A stretch of DNA of 32,046 nt, taken from positions 1-32,046 of the forward strand of contig JBFWOF010000064.1 of NCBI GenBank assembly GCA_050250665.1. The letters run 5' to 3'. Shown here piece after piece: positions 1-8,622 of the stretch. Each line of letters begins with the position of its first letter. Position 1 is the first letter of the stretch. Origin of the DNA: JADKFD01 sp050250665 (lineage in GTDB: Bacteria; Pseudomonadota; Gammaproteobacteria; Xanthomonadales; SZUA-5). The translations under genes were made by a program, and so were the position numbers. A model generated the notes under the pieces. That model saw only the letters and a list, made by a program, of their open reading frames with translations, did no database searches and was not told the origin of the DNA.

Positions 1-27
1 CACCGGAAAGACCCAAAACCGACACCC

Positions 28-115
28 CATCGTGACCGATGCCGTTAGAATCCAAGCAACGCACAACCGTCAGTAGAAACCGGTCACGTTGAACCGAAAC
101 GACCGGTCACGATGA
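28..115. repeat. Short direct and inverted repeats downstream of the first gene
   Basis: Two 14-bp direct copies (ACCGGTCACGTTGA at 79-92 and ACCGGTCACGATGA at 102-115) differ at one base and are spaced 23 bp start to start. An 11-bp stretch at 28-38 (CATCGTGACCG) is the exact reverse complement of 104-114, so the region can form a long-looped hairpin. It lies just beyond the stop codon of the minus-strand gene ending at 143, where a terminator would be expected, but there is no T-run and the loop is long. Its function is unknown. The window edge prevents seeing whether the array continues to the left. Confidence 0.5.
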
Positions 116-142
116 GCGAAATGCGCATCTGTCCGCGGATCC

Positions 143-1741
143 TCAATTGCTTTCAAATCCAGCTGCAAAGATGGCATCGAGAAAAAGGTCAAAATCCGCG
201 AAGGATGTTGTGCCCGGTGTTGCCGCTTCGATCGGCGTGCCGCTGGTGACTGCTGCAGTACACGGCAGCCAGCGATACAGTTGGCACTCGGTAGGAGAAC
301 CGGCGGCGGCAAAGTAGGTGCCAGGCAGCCATGCAGGAAATTGGTATGCGCCGGAGGGGTCTGCATAAACCTGGCCCAAACGCTGGCCTTGCCAGTCATA
401 TAATTCGACAAGATAAGTATCAGGAGTCTGTCCCGACAGTCGCGCCTGACCGGCAATGGTGACGCCGAGGTCAAGTTCCACGCGGTTCAATTCCACAGTC
501 GTGGGTTCGGGAGTGGATATGCCTCCCTGCGCACCTGAGATGCAGTCGATCCAGCATGGGACCTCGGGATAACGCTGTGAAATGAAGGTCGGTGCTCGGA
601 ACACGAGGACGTGCTCGCCGGTATTGATGTGCTCGATTGCGTAACGTCCCGCAATGTCGGTATAGGTGTCGTCGACCCTGCTGAGGAGGCCAATGTAATT
701 TCGGCGCCACAGTTCGACCGTCGCGTTTGCGATCGGCGTCAAGGTGCCGCGCGCCACGACTTCACCCTGGATTCGAGTGCCGGGAGTCATCAAGAAGTTG
801 ATGTCGTTGCGATGGTTGAGTCCAGCGTCAATCGTGACAAAAGTGCCGGCCGGAAAATCGCAGTTGGATCCTGTGCAATCGATGTCTGAGTATAGCTGTG
901 GGGTGTAATACGGAAGGTTTGATTGTGCAACCAATTGGTAATTGCCTGGCGCCAGTCCGGTGATGTGATACTGGCCACTGAGATCCAGTTGCAAAGGAAT
1001 GTAGTCGTAGTCGGTGGCGCCAGTTCTCAGCAAAATCTGAAGATACTGGCCATTTTCTACAGGCTGCCCCGTTCTGCGATTCAGGAGCGACCCGGAAATC
1101 GTGGCGCCGACCTGCAAGTGAAAATCGATGTCTGAGATTATCTGGCCAGCAGTAATATTGATCGGGAGCGGGTTGCTCGGGAATACCAGCGCATTGGCAA
1201 CGACGTGGTCCCAGCATTGATTGATGTAAACATCACCCTGGTCAATCAAACAAAGGCTGTAGCTTTCAGGTGGCAGGCCGGCAAACGCATAGCTGCCGTC
1301 TTCCGTGGTCGTCGCATACAGGAATTGCGTGCTGTCCGAGTGCGCCCAGAGCTTCTTGCCTGCCAGCGGCAGTCCGGTCATCTGGTCGTAAACGTGCCCG
1401 GAGATGGTGGCCGTTCGCTGCATGGCCAGATTGGCCGTGACCACGCCAGAGCCCGCAGGCATGGTCAATGGGGAAGTGATCGGCACGAAGCCAGTCGCGG
1501 TCGCCTTGACCTGAGCCTCGCCAACGCGAGGGTCGGTGATGGAATAGCGGCCTTGGACATCGGTTTGGGTGGTGCCCAAGGTGAAGTAGAACCACCCTAG
1601 CGAATAGCCCAGTTCCACCGTCGCCGCCGCAATCGGTGCACCGGTGGCTTCGCTGGTCACCACGCCCGAAACCGTCGCGGCAGAGGCAGACTGACACAAT
1701 AGGGCCACCAACGACCAAATCCACATTGAAGATGCACGCAT
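143..1741 (-). CDS. Secreted multi-domain carboxypeptidase-regulatory-like protein
   Basis: This 532-residue protein has a signal peptide (hydrophobic run, cleavage near ASA-A at about residue 22) followed by about five repeats of a beta-sandwich module. The modules start near residues 22, 110, 212, 322 and 428, each with a pattern like 'ATISGxVxxxxTGxPxxxAxV ... D.xGxYxxxxLxxGxYxL', typical of carboxypeptidase-regulatory-like (CarboxypepD_reg / SpaA-like) domains. No catalytic domain is present, so it is probably a structural or adhesive exported protein. It ends in DAIFAAGFESN, resembling the '..GFE' tail of two other products in this window. The ATG is preceded by a good ribosome site (AGGAAAG about 5 bp upstream). 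It follows the helicase gene on the same strand after 144 bp, so it may have its own promoter. Confidence 0.85.
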   Translation of the reverse strand: MRASSMWIWSLVALLCQSASAATVSGVVTSEATGAPIAAATVELGYSLGWFYFTLGTTQTDVQGRYSITDPRVGEAQVKATATGFVPITSPLTMPAGSGVVTANLAMQRTATISGHVYDQMTGLPLAGKKLWAHSDSTQFLYATTTEDGSYAFAGLPPESYSLCLIDQGDVYINQCWDHVVANALVFPSNPLPINITAGQIISDIDFHLQVGATISGSLLNRRTGQPVENGQYLQILLRTGATDYDYIPLQLDLSGQYHITGLAPGNYQLVAQSNLPYYTPQLYSDIDCTGSNCDFPAGTFVTIDAGLNHRNDINFLMTPGTRIQGEVVARGTLTPIANATVELWRRNYIGLLSRVDDTYTDIAGRYAIEHINTGEHVLVFRAPTFISQRYPEVPCWIDCISGAQGGISTPEPTTVELNRVELDLGVTIAGQARLSGQTPDTYLVELYDWQGQRLGQVYADPSGAYQFPAWLPGTYFAAAGSPTECQLYRWLPCTAAVTSGTPIEAATPGTTSFADFDLFLDAIFAAGFESN

Positions 1742-1885
1742 GTCGCTTTCCTGGCCGTTTGGTCAACCCCGGAATATACATTGTGTTGCAGTATCCGCGA
1801 TAGTCCCACCAAGTTGCGGGGTCCGAAAGCATCGGCATCACCTGCCAAGGGAACCCGGCATTGCCAGCGACCCCCCAGTCTCAGC

Positions 1886-4800
1886 TCAGGATGTCGGCCT
1901 GGACACTTCCACGTAGCCCTTGTTGATCTTTTCCAGGATCAGCTTGGCCACTTCACGGGCGGCGCGCTCGGGCGTTTCGAAGGTCTTGATCACCGATTGG
2001 CCCTTGCTGCCGAAGCGCCCGTAGACCACGGTCACGTCATTGCCGTGGCAGCCGATGCGCCAGAACTTGTTCGAGCTGCCCTGCTGGAACACGAATTCGC
2101 TGAAGCCTTCGGCGGGCTCCGTCGTGGGTTCGTCCACGGGCTGTCCGGAGGGCTGAGTGGCGGACGAGTGCTGCAGCGCGTACTCGTGCGCATCCTCGTC
2201 CGGATCGGGGGTCCCGTCGGCGCGCGCCAGTTCCGCCTCTATCCGGGCAATCACGCGGTTGGGGTGGGCCAGCCATTCGGACGAAGGCAGATCGAGCACG
2301 CGCCAGCCGAAGGCGCGCAGTACCGTTGGCCTGAACACATAGCGCTCGCGTGGGCTGGTATTCGCGGCCGGCGCGGCATCCAGCAGGATGCCCAGCTGGT
2401 AGTCGCCGCCAGCCGCCGAGCGGATGGCCAGATCGCAGCGAAAACTCGATTTGCCGACGTGTTCGTCGACCCGATGCCCGCGTTCGCGCAGCGCAGCCGC
2501 CAGTGCGGTCCGGAACGCGTCTTTGGGCGGTGCGCTGGAAAATGCCTTCTGGGCACCGGGGTTGAGTGCGCCGAGTATGCTCTGCGAGCGATCGCCGTCG
2601 CCCATGGCAGTCGCTTCGGCGTAGTGCAGGAAGGCCTTCAAGGCCACGGCGCCGTCGTTGTGGGTATTGGTGATGGCCTCGCTGCGGATGGTCGAGATCA
2701 CGGCCATCCGGTGCCGGGCGCGGCTGAAGATCACATTGAGGCGCTTCTCGCCGCCGCGCTGGTTGATCGGGCCGAAGTTCATCAACATCCGGCCGTCCGG
2801 ACCGGGTGCGTAGCAGATGCTGAGCAGAATGATGTCGCGCTCGTCGCCCTGCACGTTCTCCAGGTTCTTCACGAACAGCCCGTTGAACTGATCGTCATCC
2901 TCACGGACGTACTCACGTTCGAGGCAAGTGGCGAACTCGGAATCTTCGGCGGCGAGCGCTTCCAGCGCTTCCTCGATCTCCGCCTGCTGCGCTTCCGAAA
3001 AAGCGACCAGACCCAGACTCATGCCGCTGTCCTCGCCCAGCAACTCGCACACCAGTCTGGCGATGTAGCGCGCCTCAGGGACATTGCGACGATCGACATA
3101 GACGCCATCGCTGATCTGGTGAAAGCTGATGGCGCAATCCCTGACCGCCGCCGCGCCCGCAGTGGCAGCTTCAGGGGCATCGCTGGCCAGGTGCAGGATC
3201 TTGCGATCGGAGGGCTGCAGCTTGCGGTCGGGAATAGTGACCAGCCGGCCGTCATAGAAGGCCGCATTCGAGAAGCTGATCAGGGCTTCGTGGCGGCTGC
3301 GGTAATGCCAGGCGAGCAGGGTGGCGGGCAGGTTGCGCGCCGCCTGAGCCAGCAGACTGTCTGCGTCCAGATTGATGGCAATGCGCACGCCCTCATCCTC
3401 GACCACCAGCTGATCTTCGTCCTCATCCCCGCGCGCGGCAAAGAAGGTGGTGGGCGGCAGCTGCATCTCGTCGCCCACCACCACGACCTGATTCGCGCGA
3501 CAGAGGGCCGGCACGGCCTCTTCCATGGGAATCTGGCTGGCCTCGTCGAAGATCACCACGTCGAAGAGATCGGGCAACAGGGGCAGGGTGTCCGATACCG
3601 ACAGCGGACTCATCAGCCAGATCGGTTTCAGATCGTTGATGACCAGCCCGCTGTCGCCATCGGCGAATTCACGGATGGAGCGGTAGCGCATGGTCTTGCC
3701 GAACTCATGTTCGAGTTCGCGGCGACCGGTCGAATAGCGCCGCTTGAATTCCTTGTCCTCGTTGCTGAGTTGGCTCACCGACAGCGCCGAGCGCCGGATA
3801 TTGCGCAGGAAATTTCGATGGATGGTGGCGCTGACGACCACGGCGTTCTGGTCCAGCAAGCGCTTTTCACCGAGGGCGACTCGCTTGCCGTCGCGCGACA
3901 GGGCCTTGCCGTCGAATTCGGCCAGCATAGGCTCGAGTCGCATCACCCGCGCCAGGGCTTCGGAGACCACCAGAGATTCCAGGGCCAGGCCGGACAGTGG
4001 CAGGGTCTTGAGTGCGTTCGCGTAGCTCGCGCCTGCGGCATTCACCTGCCGCAGCAAGGGCAGGAAATCCGGCAAGTCATCAAGGCTCTCGCGCAGTTCG
4101 CGCAGCCACGCCGCCAGATCATCGAGACGCGTGCTGCCCGGCAGTCCGAGCGAATCGCCGGCCAGCGCTGCGAGCCGCTGCAGACCGCTGAGGGCGCTGG
4201 CTTCGATGGCATTGCGCGCGGCCGGGTTGTCGGCGGCCTTGAGGGACGCGCACGCTGCGCTCAGCGCCGGTGCGCTCCGGCAGCGATGGGCCAGGGCGTC
4301 AAAGCCGCGCAGAAATCCGGACCAGTCGCTGCTTCCAAACTGATTGGCGGCGTCGCGCGTCGCTGTTTCCAGGTTCAGTGTCGCCTGCTGCTCGGCTGCC
4401 AGCTTCTCCAGCGTCTGGGTCAGGCTCGGGCGCACCGCGTGCCTGGAGAAATCGTAGCGGCGGGCAATCTCACGGCGCAGTCGCCACCAGGCGGGCTGCA
4501 ACCAGCGCAGCACCGAGGGTTCGGACGCGCGTGCCAGTTCCAGCGCGGACTGGGTGTCGCCGGGCGCCAGCGGCTCACGCCAATGCGTGGTTTCCGAACG
4601 GGCCCGAATCTGCTCTTGCGCAAGCTGGTCCAGCCGTGAGCGCTCGGCCGCGAAAGCCTGGGCATCGGCTGAGCCGTTTTCCAGCAGCGTCAATCTGTCC
4701 GCGAGCTTCAGTTCGACGATTTGCGCGCAGGCCGCGGCCAGCGTCAGCGCTTCTTCGATCGACTGCCCGGCGTGCAGCAATCGCGACGGGTCTTCGAAGG

Positions 4801-7348
4801 CGGAATCGAAGCTGTCCAGTATCTGCTCGCATTCGTCGATCAGCGTCTGTACTTCGACATAGGCGTGCTGTCCTTCGACCAGTGACGCCGGCAGCCGCGA
4901 GAACGGATGCATGGCCAGATGATCCACGCCGAATTGTTGCTGGACATGGCGTTCCACCTTGTCGGTCAGTGGCCGATGTCGGTCCCAGTCGGCCAGTTCC
5001 GGTACGCAGGCGCGCAGGGCATGGCCAACCTCAGCGGGTGCCGGCAATTCGATGGCTCGTCGGATCAGGGCGCGGACGGTGCAGGCCAGGCTCTCCGGAC
5101 GATCCGACATGGCCCGCTCGAACGCGGCAATACGCTGCAGATTGACCTCGAGTTTCTGCAGAATCGTGCTCCGATCCTGAAGGTGCGCGTCGAGTTCGTC
5201 TGCCCTCGAAACCCAGTCTTCATAGCAGCTGCGGAGCTCGGCCACGAAGGCCTTCTTGTCGGTCTGTGAGTCATGGATCAGACAGCACAGCTGCGCCAGT
5301 CCGCTCTGCTTGAGGCGATGGAAGACGACGTCCAGCGCCGCGCGCTTTTCGCACACGAACAGCACGCGCTTGCCGCGCCCGGTGTAGTCGGCGATCAGAT
5401 TGGTGATGGTCTGCGATTTTCCAGTGCCCGGCGGGCCCTGGATGATGAAGCTGCGGCCACTGCGCGCCAGGCTGACGGCGGCGTTCTGGGTCGCATCACC
5501 GGCCACCACATTCCATTGCTCGGCGAGCGGTATGATCGGCGGTGCCTCGGGTTCCACCTCGCGCGGCTCGATCGAAAACACGCGGTCCAGAGCAGGATTG
5601 GCCGTGCCTTCCTCGAGCAGTTGCGCATAGTCCCGAACCAGCGACATCTTCTTGTAGTTGAAGTTGGCCAGCGTGATCTGGGTGAGATCCAGATCCCAGG
5701 CATAGCGATGGCCGCGATCACCCCCCAGCGCATAGCTCAGGTTTTCTACCGAATCTGTGGTCTCCACCATCTCTGCCGGGCGTGGCACTGGGGCCGCTCC
5801 CACCGCACTGCGCAGCGGCAGGGGGCTGCTCATCACCTTCTGCCGAAACAGTGCCAGTCCCAGAGGTCGATAATCGTCGGCGGCATAGCTGAAATCGGGC
5901 CGCGTGCCGGTGGAACGCTGCTCGGCCCGGCGCCGGCGGCGTTGGAACTGGGCAATGCGCTGTATCGCCTTCTGGTGGATCAGTTCAATAGCGGGTTGAC
6001 TGAGCAGACGCAGTTCGACCCCAGGCTCGGTGCGCTTGATCTGCGCCGACAGATCGGCATGGATCTCGGCCAGCGTGGTGGTCGACAGATCGACAAATTC
6101 GGGCAGGTGGATGCCATACAGCTGCCGCAGATGGTGCCGCAGCGCCGGGTTGAATTCGGCTTCGCTGCTCTCGCATTGCAGCAGGTACTGGTCGCGGACG
6201 CCTTTTTTCCTGACCAGTTCTGCACTCAGCCACAGCAGCGGCGAGACGATGCGCTCATCGGGCGCATCCTTGAGGTTGTTCCATCGCAGGAATCCGACCA
6301 CCAGTCGCAGATCGCTGAAACCGTATTCGGCACGATCACGGCGCGTGTCCTGGATAATGCGGTCCAGAGACCCGGGCAAATAGGGCTGATCCTCAAAGCG
6401 CAGCCATTGCTGCAGGTTGACCTGCTTGCCGGACAGGATCTCGCTGGAAAAGCGGTCGCCCCAGATGCACAGCTGCTCGCTGCGGATGCTCTGTAGTTGC
6501 AGCACCAGCGGCACGCTGGCCACCGTGAGATTGACGCTGGCCAGCGTCGGACGAAAATGCAGCAATCGATTGCGCCGGCTGAGATCGAAAAGTCGATCGC
6601 GCAGGTGCGAGAGCACGGCTGTACGACGGGACGCCACGCCCGTGGCTGCCGAAAGCACCCGCTCGACATCGAGCCCAGTCGGTTGCTCGCGGTAGCTTTC
6701 GATGCGATCGGCGAGGCTGGCCAGATCGGTCGCCCGGTCATGCCGGTTGAGCGCCGTCATCTCCAGGATGATCCTGGCCAGCACCGGATTCAGGCGGGAA
6801 TTGAGCTGGAACAGATTGTCGCGGCTGCGGGCGAACTTCCGCAGATCGGCCAGGTCATGAAAATCCAGGCCACAGGCGAGACTGGCCAGCAACTGTCCCA
6901 GCAGGAAGACATCGGTGAGCTCATCGTGGTGACCCAGGCGCTGCTCCCAGCTCTGGTAACCGTTGATGTAGACGGGGCGGTCGATATCGGCGACGCGGTC
7001 ATCCTGCGTGCGCACGTCTTCCAGATCGGCACCGACAGCTGCGTCGATGGTCAGTCGGTGTTCGCCGATGATGTTGAGCGTAGAGCCCAGTGTCGGCTGT
7101 ATGGCCTTGATGGCCGCGGGCTTCAGCTCCGGCAAACGGCCCGCCGGGTTTCGCAGATGCAGCCGCCCATCTGCAGCTCGCAGTATCGCGCCGGTACCGG
7201 ATCCGGCAACGCGCCCATGCCGGTGCAGGCCGGCAATCGTCCGCAGCAGCGGTGCAAACAGAAAGACCAGGTCGTCGGCCGGCAGCGGCGCGCCGGCGTG
7301 CGCGTCGATCAAACGATAGACATCGGTGGCGGGCGGGAGCGCGCTCAA
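1886..7348 (-). CDS. Giant DUF4011/SF1 helicase with pseudokinase, nuclease-fold and WGR domains
   Basis: This 1820-residue protein starts at TTG, whose TTGA overlaps the stop of the upstream peptidase gene. Order of parts: residues 1-220 resemble the C-lobe of a protein kinase without an N-lobe and without HRD or DFG residues; about 235-530 is a DUF4011-like region (RDRLFDLSRRNRLLHF); Walker A GPPGTGKS lies at about 638-645; a long helical insert follows; Walker B DEASQ is at about 1268, GDEMQLPPT at about 1292, WHYRSR near 1345, VQGDERD near 1498 and RLNVIFSRAR near 1536, giving a complete UPF1-like SF1 helicase. About 1595-1710 matches the MTES_1575-type restriction-endonuclease fold, with a possibly lost acidic residue. 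About 1750-1820 is a WGR domain (FWRIGCHGNDVTVVYGRFG), known in PARP-type proteins for DNA contacts. It has no signal peptide, so it is cytoplasmic. The helicase is certain. A defence or nucleic-acid-surveillance role is inference from architecture resembling Mokosh-type helicases. Confidence 0.93.
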   Translation of the reverse strand: MSALPPATDVYRLIDAHAGAPLPADDLVFLFAPLLRTIAGLHRHGRVAGSGTGAILRAADGRLHLRNPAGRLPELKPAAIKAIQPTLGSTLNIIGEHRLTIDAAVGADLEDVRTQDDRVADIDRPVYINGYQSWEQRLGHHDELTDVFLLGQLLASLACGLDFHDLADLRKFARSRDNLFQLNSRLNPVLARIILEMTALNRHDRATDLASLADRIESYREQPTGLDVERVLSAATGVASRRTAVLSHLRDRLFDLSRRNRLLHFRPTLASVNLTVASVPLVLQLQSIRSEQLCIWGDRFSSEILSGKQVNLQQWLRFEDQPYLPGSLDRIIQDTRRDRAEYGFSDLRLVVGFLRWNNLKDAPDERIVSPLLWLSAELVRKKGVRDQYLLQCESSEAEFNPALRHHLRQLYGIHLPEFVDLSTTTLAEIHADLSAQIKRTEPGVELRLLSQPAIELIHQKAIQRIAQFQRRRRRAEQRSTGTRPDFSYAADDYRPLGLALFRQKVMSSPLPLRSAVGAAPVPRPAEMVETTDSVENLSYALGGDRGHRYAWDLDLTQITLANFNYKKMSLVRDYAQLLEEGTANPALDRVFSIEPREVEPEAPPIIPLAEQWNVVAGDATQNAAVSLARSGRSFIIQGPPGTGKSQTITNLIADYTGRGKRVLFVCEKRAALDVVFHRLKQSGLAQLCCLIHDSQTDKKAFVAELRSCYEDWVSRADELDAHLQDRSTILQKLEVNLQRIAAFERAMSDRPESLACTVRALIRRAIELPAPAEVGHALRACVPELADWDRHRPLTDKVERHVQQQFGVDHLAMHPFSRLPASLVEGQHAYVEVQTLIDECEQILDSFDSAFEDPSRLLHAGQSIEEALTLAAACAQIVELKLADRLTLLENGSADAQAFAAERSRLDQLAQEQIRARSETTHWREPLAPGDTQSALELARASEPSVLRWLQPAWWRLRREIARRYDFSRHAVRPSLTQTLEKLAAEQQATLNLETATRDAANQFGSSDWSGFLRGFDALAHRCRSAPALSAACASLKAADNPAARNAIEASALSGLQRLAALAGDSLGLPGSTRLDDLAAWLRELRESLDDLPDFLPLLRQVNAAGASYANALKTLPLSGLALESLVVSEALARVMRLEPMLAEFDGKALSRDGKRVALGEKRLLDQNAVVVSATIHRNFLRNIRRSALSVSQLSNEDKEFKRRYSTGRRELEHEFGKTMRYRSIREFADGDSGLVINDLKPIWLMSPLSVSDTLPLLPDLFDVVIFDEASQIPMEEAVPALCRANQVVVVGDEMQLPPTTFFAARGDEDEDQLVVEDEGVRIAINLDADSLLAQAARNLPATLLAWHYRSRHEALISFSNAAFYDGRLVTIPDRKLQPSDRKILHLASDAPEAATAGAAAVRDCAISFHQISDGVYVDRRNVPEARYIARLVCELLGEDSGMSLGLVAFSEAQQAEIEEALEALAAEDSEFATCLEREYVREDDDQFNGLFVKNLENVQGDERDIILLSICYAPGPDGRMLMNFGPINQRGGEKRLNVIFSRARHRMAVISTIRSEAITNTHNDGAVALKAFLHYAEATAMGDGDRSQSILGALNPGAQKAFSSAPPKDAFRTALAAALRERGHRVDEHVGKSSFRCDLAIRSAAGGDYQLGILLDAAPAANTSPRERYVFRPTVLRAFGWRVLDLPSSEWLAHPNRVIARIEAELARADGTPDPDEDAHEYALQHSSATQPSGQPVDEPTTEPAEGFSEFVFQQGSSNKFWRIGCHGNDVTVVYGRFGSKGQSVIKTFETPERAAREVAKLILEKINKGYVEVSRPTS

Positions 7349-8613
7349 CGGGTGGTCTGCCTGGGCAAGCTGCGCACGATCCTGTCCACCTCGCGCTTGC
7401 CGAGTCCGACATCGCGCTTGAGCGCGGCGAGCAGGGCATCCAGGCTGCCCAGTTCCCGCGCCATTTTCACCGCCTCCTGCAAGGCTTGTGTCTGCACATC
7501 AGGATCGGCCAGAGCAAGGTCGAGCATGACAAAGTTGAGGTATGCACGAACGCTGTCGGCGATCTGCGCCGGGCCCAGTTCATCCACGGAGGCACAGGGC
7601 TCGGACAGTCCCCAGTCCGGAAAATAGGCGCGTGCCTGAGTGAGGATGCGCTCTCCCTGCATGAAGTCCGGGCGCAGGAGAAGCGCAATGAACCGACGCG
7701 TGATCCTGGTCAGGGTGAGCTGGTCGCACAGATCGAGCCGATCCATGGTGAGCGGCCCATGCAGGCGTTGGCGCAGCCACTGCGACATGTCCGGGTCGCG
7801 GCGCCACCATTTGTCTACCGCCAGGGCGCGCAGATAGGACTCCGGGTGAGAAACACCCTTCGAGATGCTGGCGTCGGCGGCTTCCAGTTCTTGTGCCTGC
7901 TGCAGATAGGCCGCGGGATCAACGCTGGCCAGCCCGGTATGCACGCGCACCAGCGTGGAAATCGCGGGCAATGCCGATTGCGCCGCGACGGCTGCGCCAC
8001 GATCGGCGTACAGCTCGGTGTGCAGCCCGTAGAGGCGCAAGGTCTCGGCGTGGCTGGGCGCGGCATTGGGATCTGCCTGGGTGTGCTGGAGCATCCGCTC
8101 TGCGGTGTGGAACTCGCCGTCACGATCAGACCAGAGCTTGAAATGGGCGATCTCGTGGCCGAGCAAGGCGGTCAGTTCCGGCTCACTCAGCTTCTCCAGC
8201 ACCGGACCCTGCAGCACCACATGCACTTCGCCAGGCAGAAAGTACAGCGAGGCATTCATGGTGCCGTCGCTGCCCTGATAGAGAACGATCGGGGCGTCTA
8301 TTTCCAGGCGCTGGAGGACCAGTTCTGCGGTGGCGTAAGCCTTCAGGTGGCCGTAGTTCGTCAGCCTGTAGGTCTCGCGCAGCAGCATCGCACGGGTGTC
8401 GCGCACATGCTGGTCAAGCACGCTGAGCGATGAGGCCCAGGCCCAGACCTCGGGCTCAGTGGCTTTCAGATGCGCCACGACGTCCAGGTGATAGGACTGG
8501 GCGTGCATGTCCCGAATGTCAGGGGCCGGCGCGTCCGCACGTATGCTTTCCACGCGCCGTACCGGGGGACCCGTCTGGGTTGGCGACGGGTCTCCCGCTT
8601 GCACATGCGCCAT
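7345..8613 (-). CDS. Soluble M48-like zinc metallopeptidase upstream of the helicase
   Basis: This 422-residue protein carries GHEIAHFKLW, with the zinc-binding HExxH at residues 153-157 and a likely third ligand in ELYADR (Glu200), as in M48/gluzincin peptidases. The stretch before it (LYQGSDGTMNASLYFLPG, then VLEKLSEPELTALLGHE) is the usual M48 layout, with an exposed strand and a 'L...EL.A.LGHE' helix. Unlike HtpX or Ste24 it has no membrane segment or signal peptide, so it appears cytosolic. The C-terminal half is helical and unassigned. The stop codon overlaps the helicase start by 4 bp, implying coupled translation and a joint role. The start is 9 bp after the collagen-like gene; a weak GAAGG lies 13 bp upstream, so the true start could be a later ATG. 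The substrate is unknown. Confidence 0.88.
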   Translation of the reverse strand: MAHVQAGDPSPTQTGPPVRRVESIRADAPAPDIRDMHAQSYHLDVVAHLKATEPEVWAWASSLSVLDQHVRDTRAMLLRETYRLTNYGHLKAYATAELVLQRLEIDAPIVLYQGSDGTMNASLYFLPGEVHVVLQGPVLEKLSEPELTALLGHEIAHFKLWSDRDGEFHTAERMLQHTQADPNAAPSHAETLRLYGLHTELYADRGAAVAAQSALPAISTLVRVHTGLASVDPAAYLQQAQELEAADASISKGVSHPESYLRALAVDKWWRRDPDMSQWLRQRLHGPLTMDRLDLCDQLTLTRITRRFIALLLRPDFMQGERILTQARAYFPDWGLSEPCASVDELGPAQIADSVRAYLNFVMLDLALADPDVQTQALQEAVKMARELGSLDALLAALKRDVGLGKREVDRIVRSLPRQTTR

Positions 8614-8622
8614 CAGGCGCTA

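Noticed and set aside
1742..1885. Possible -10 box (TATATT on the minus strand, 1773-1778) upstream of the first gene
   Set aside because: No acceptable -35 element at the right distance.
1781..4639. Very long plus-strand open frame (over 950 codons) opposite the helicase gene
   Set aside because: It is antisense to a helicase with all motifs intact; high-GC codon use leaves long antisense frames open. The translation is Gln/His/Arg-rich with no domains.
5273..8433. Further plus-strand frames opposite the helicase and peptidase genes
   Set aside because: Same antisense effect; no recognisable domains, and no ribosome sites seen at their starts.
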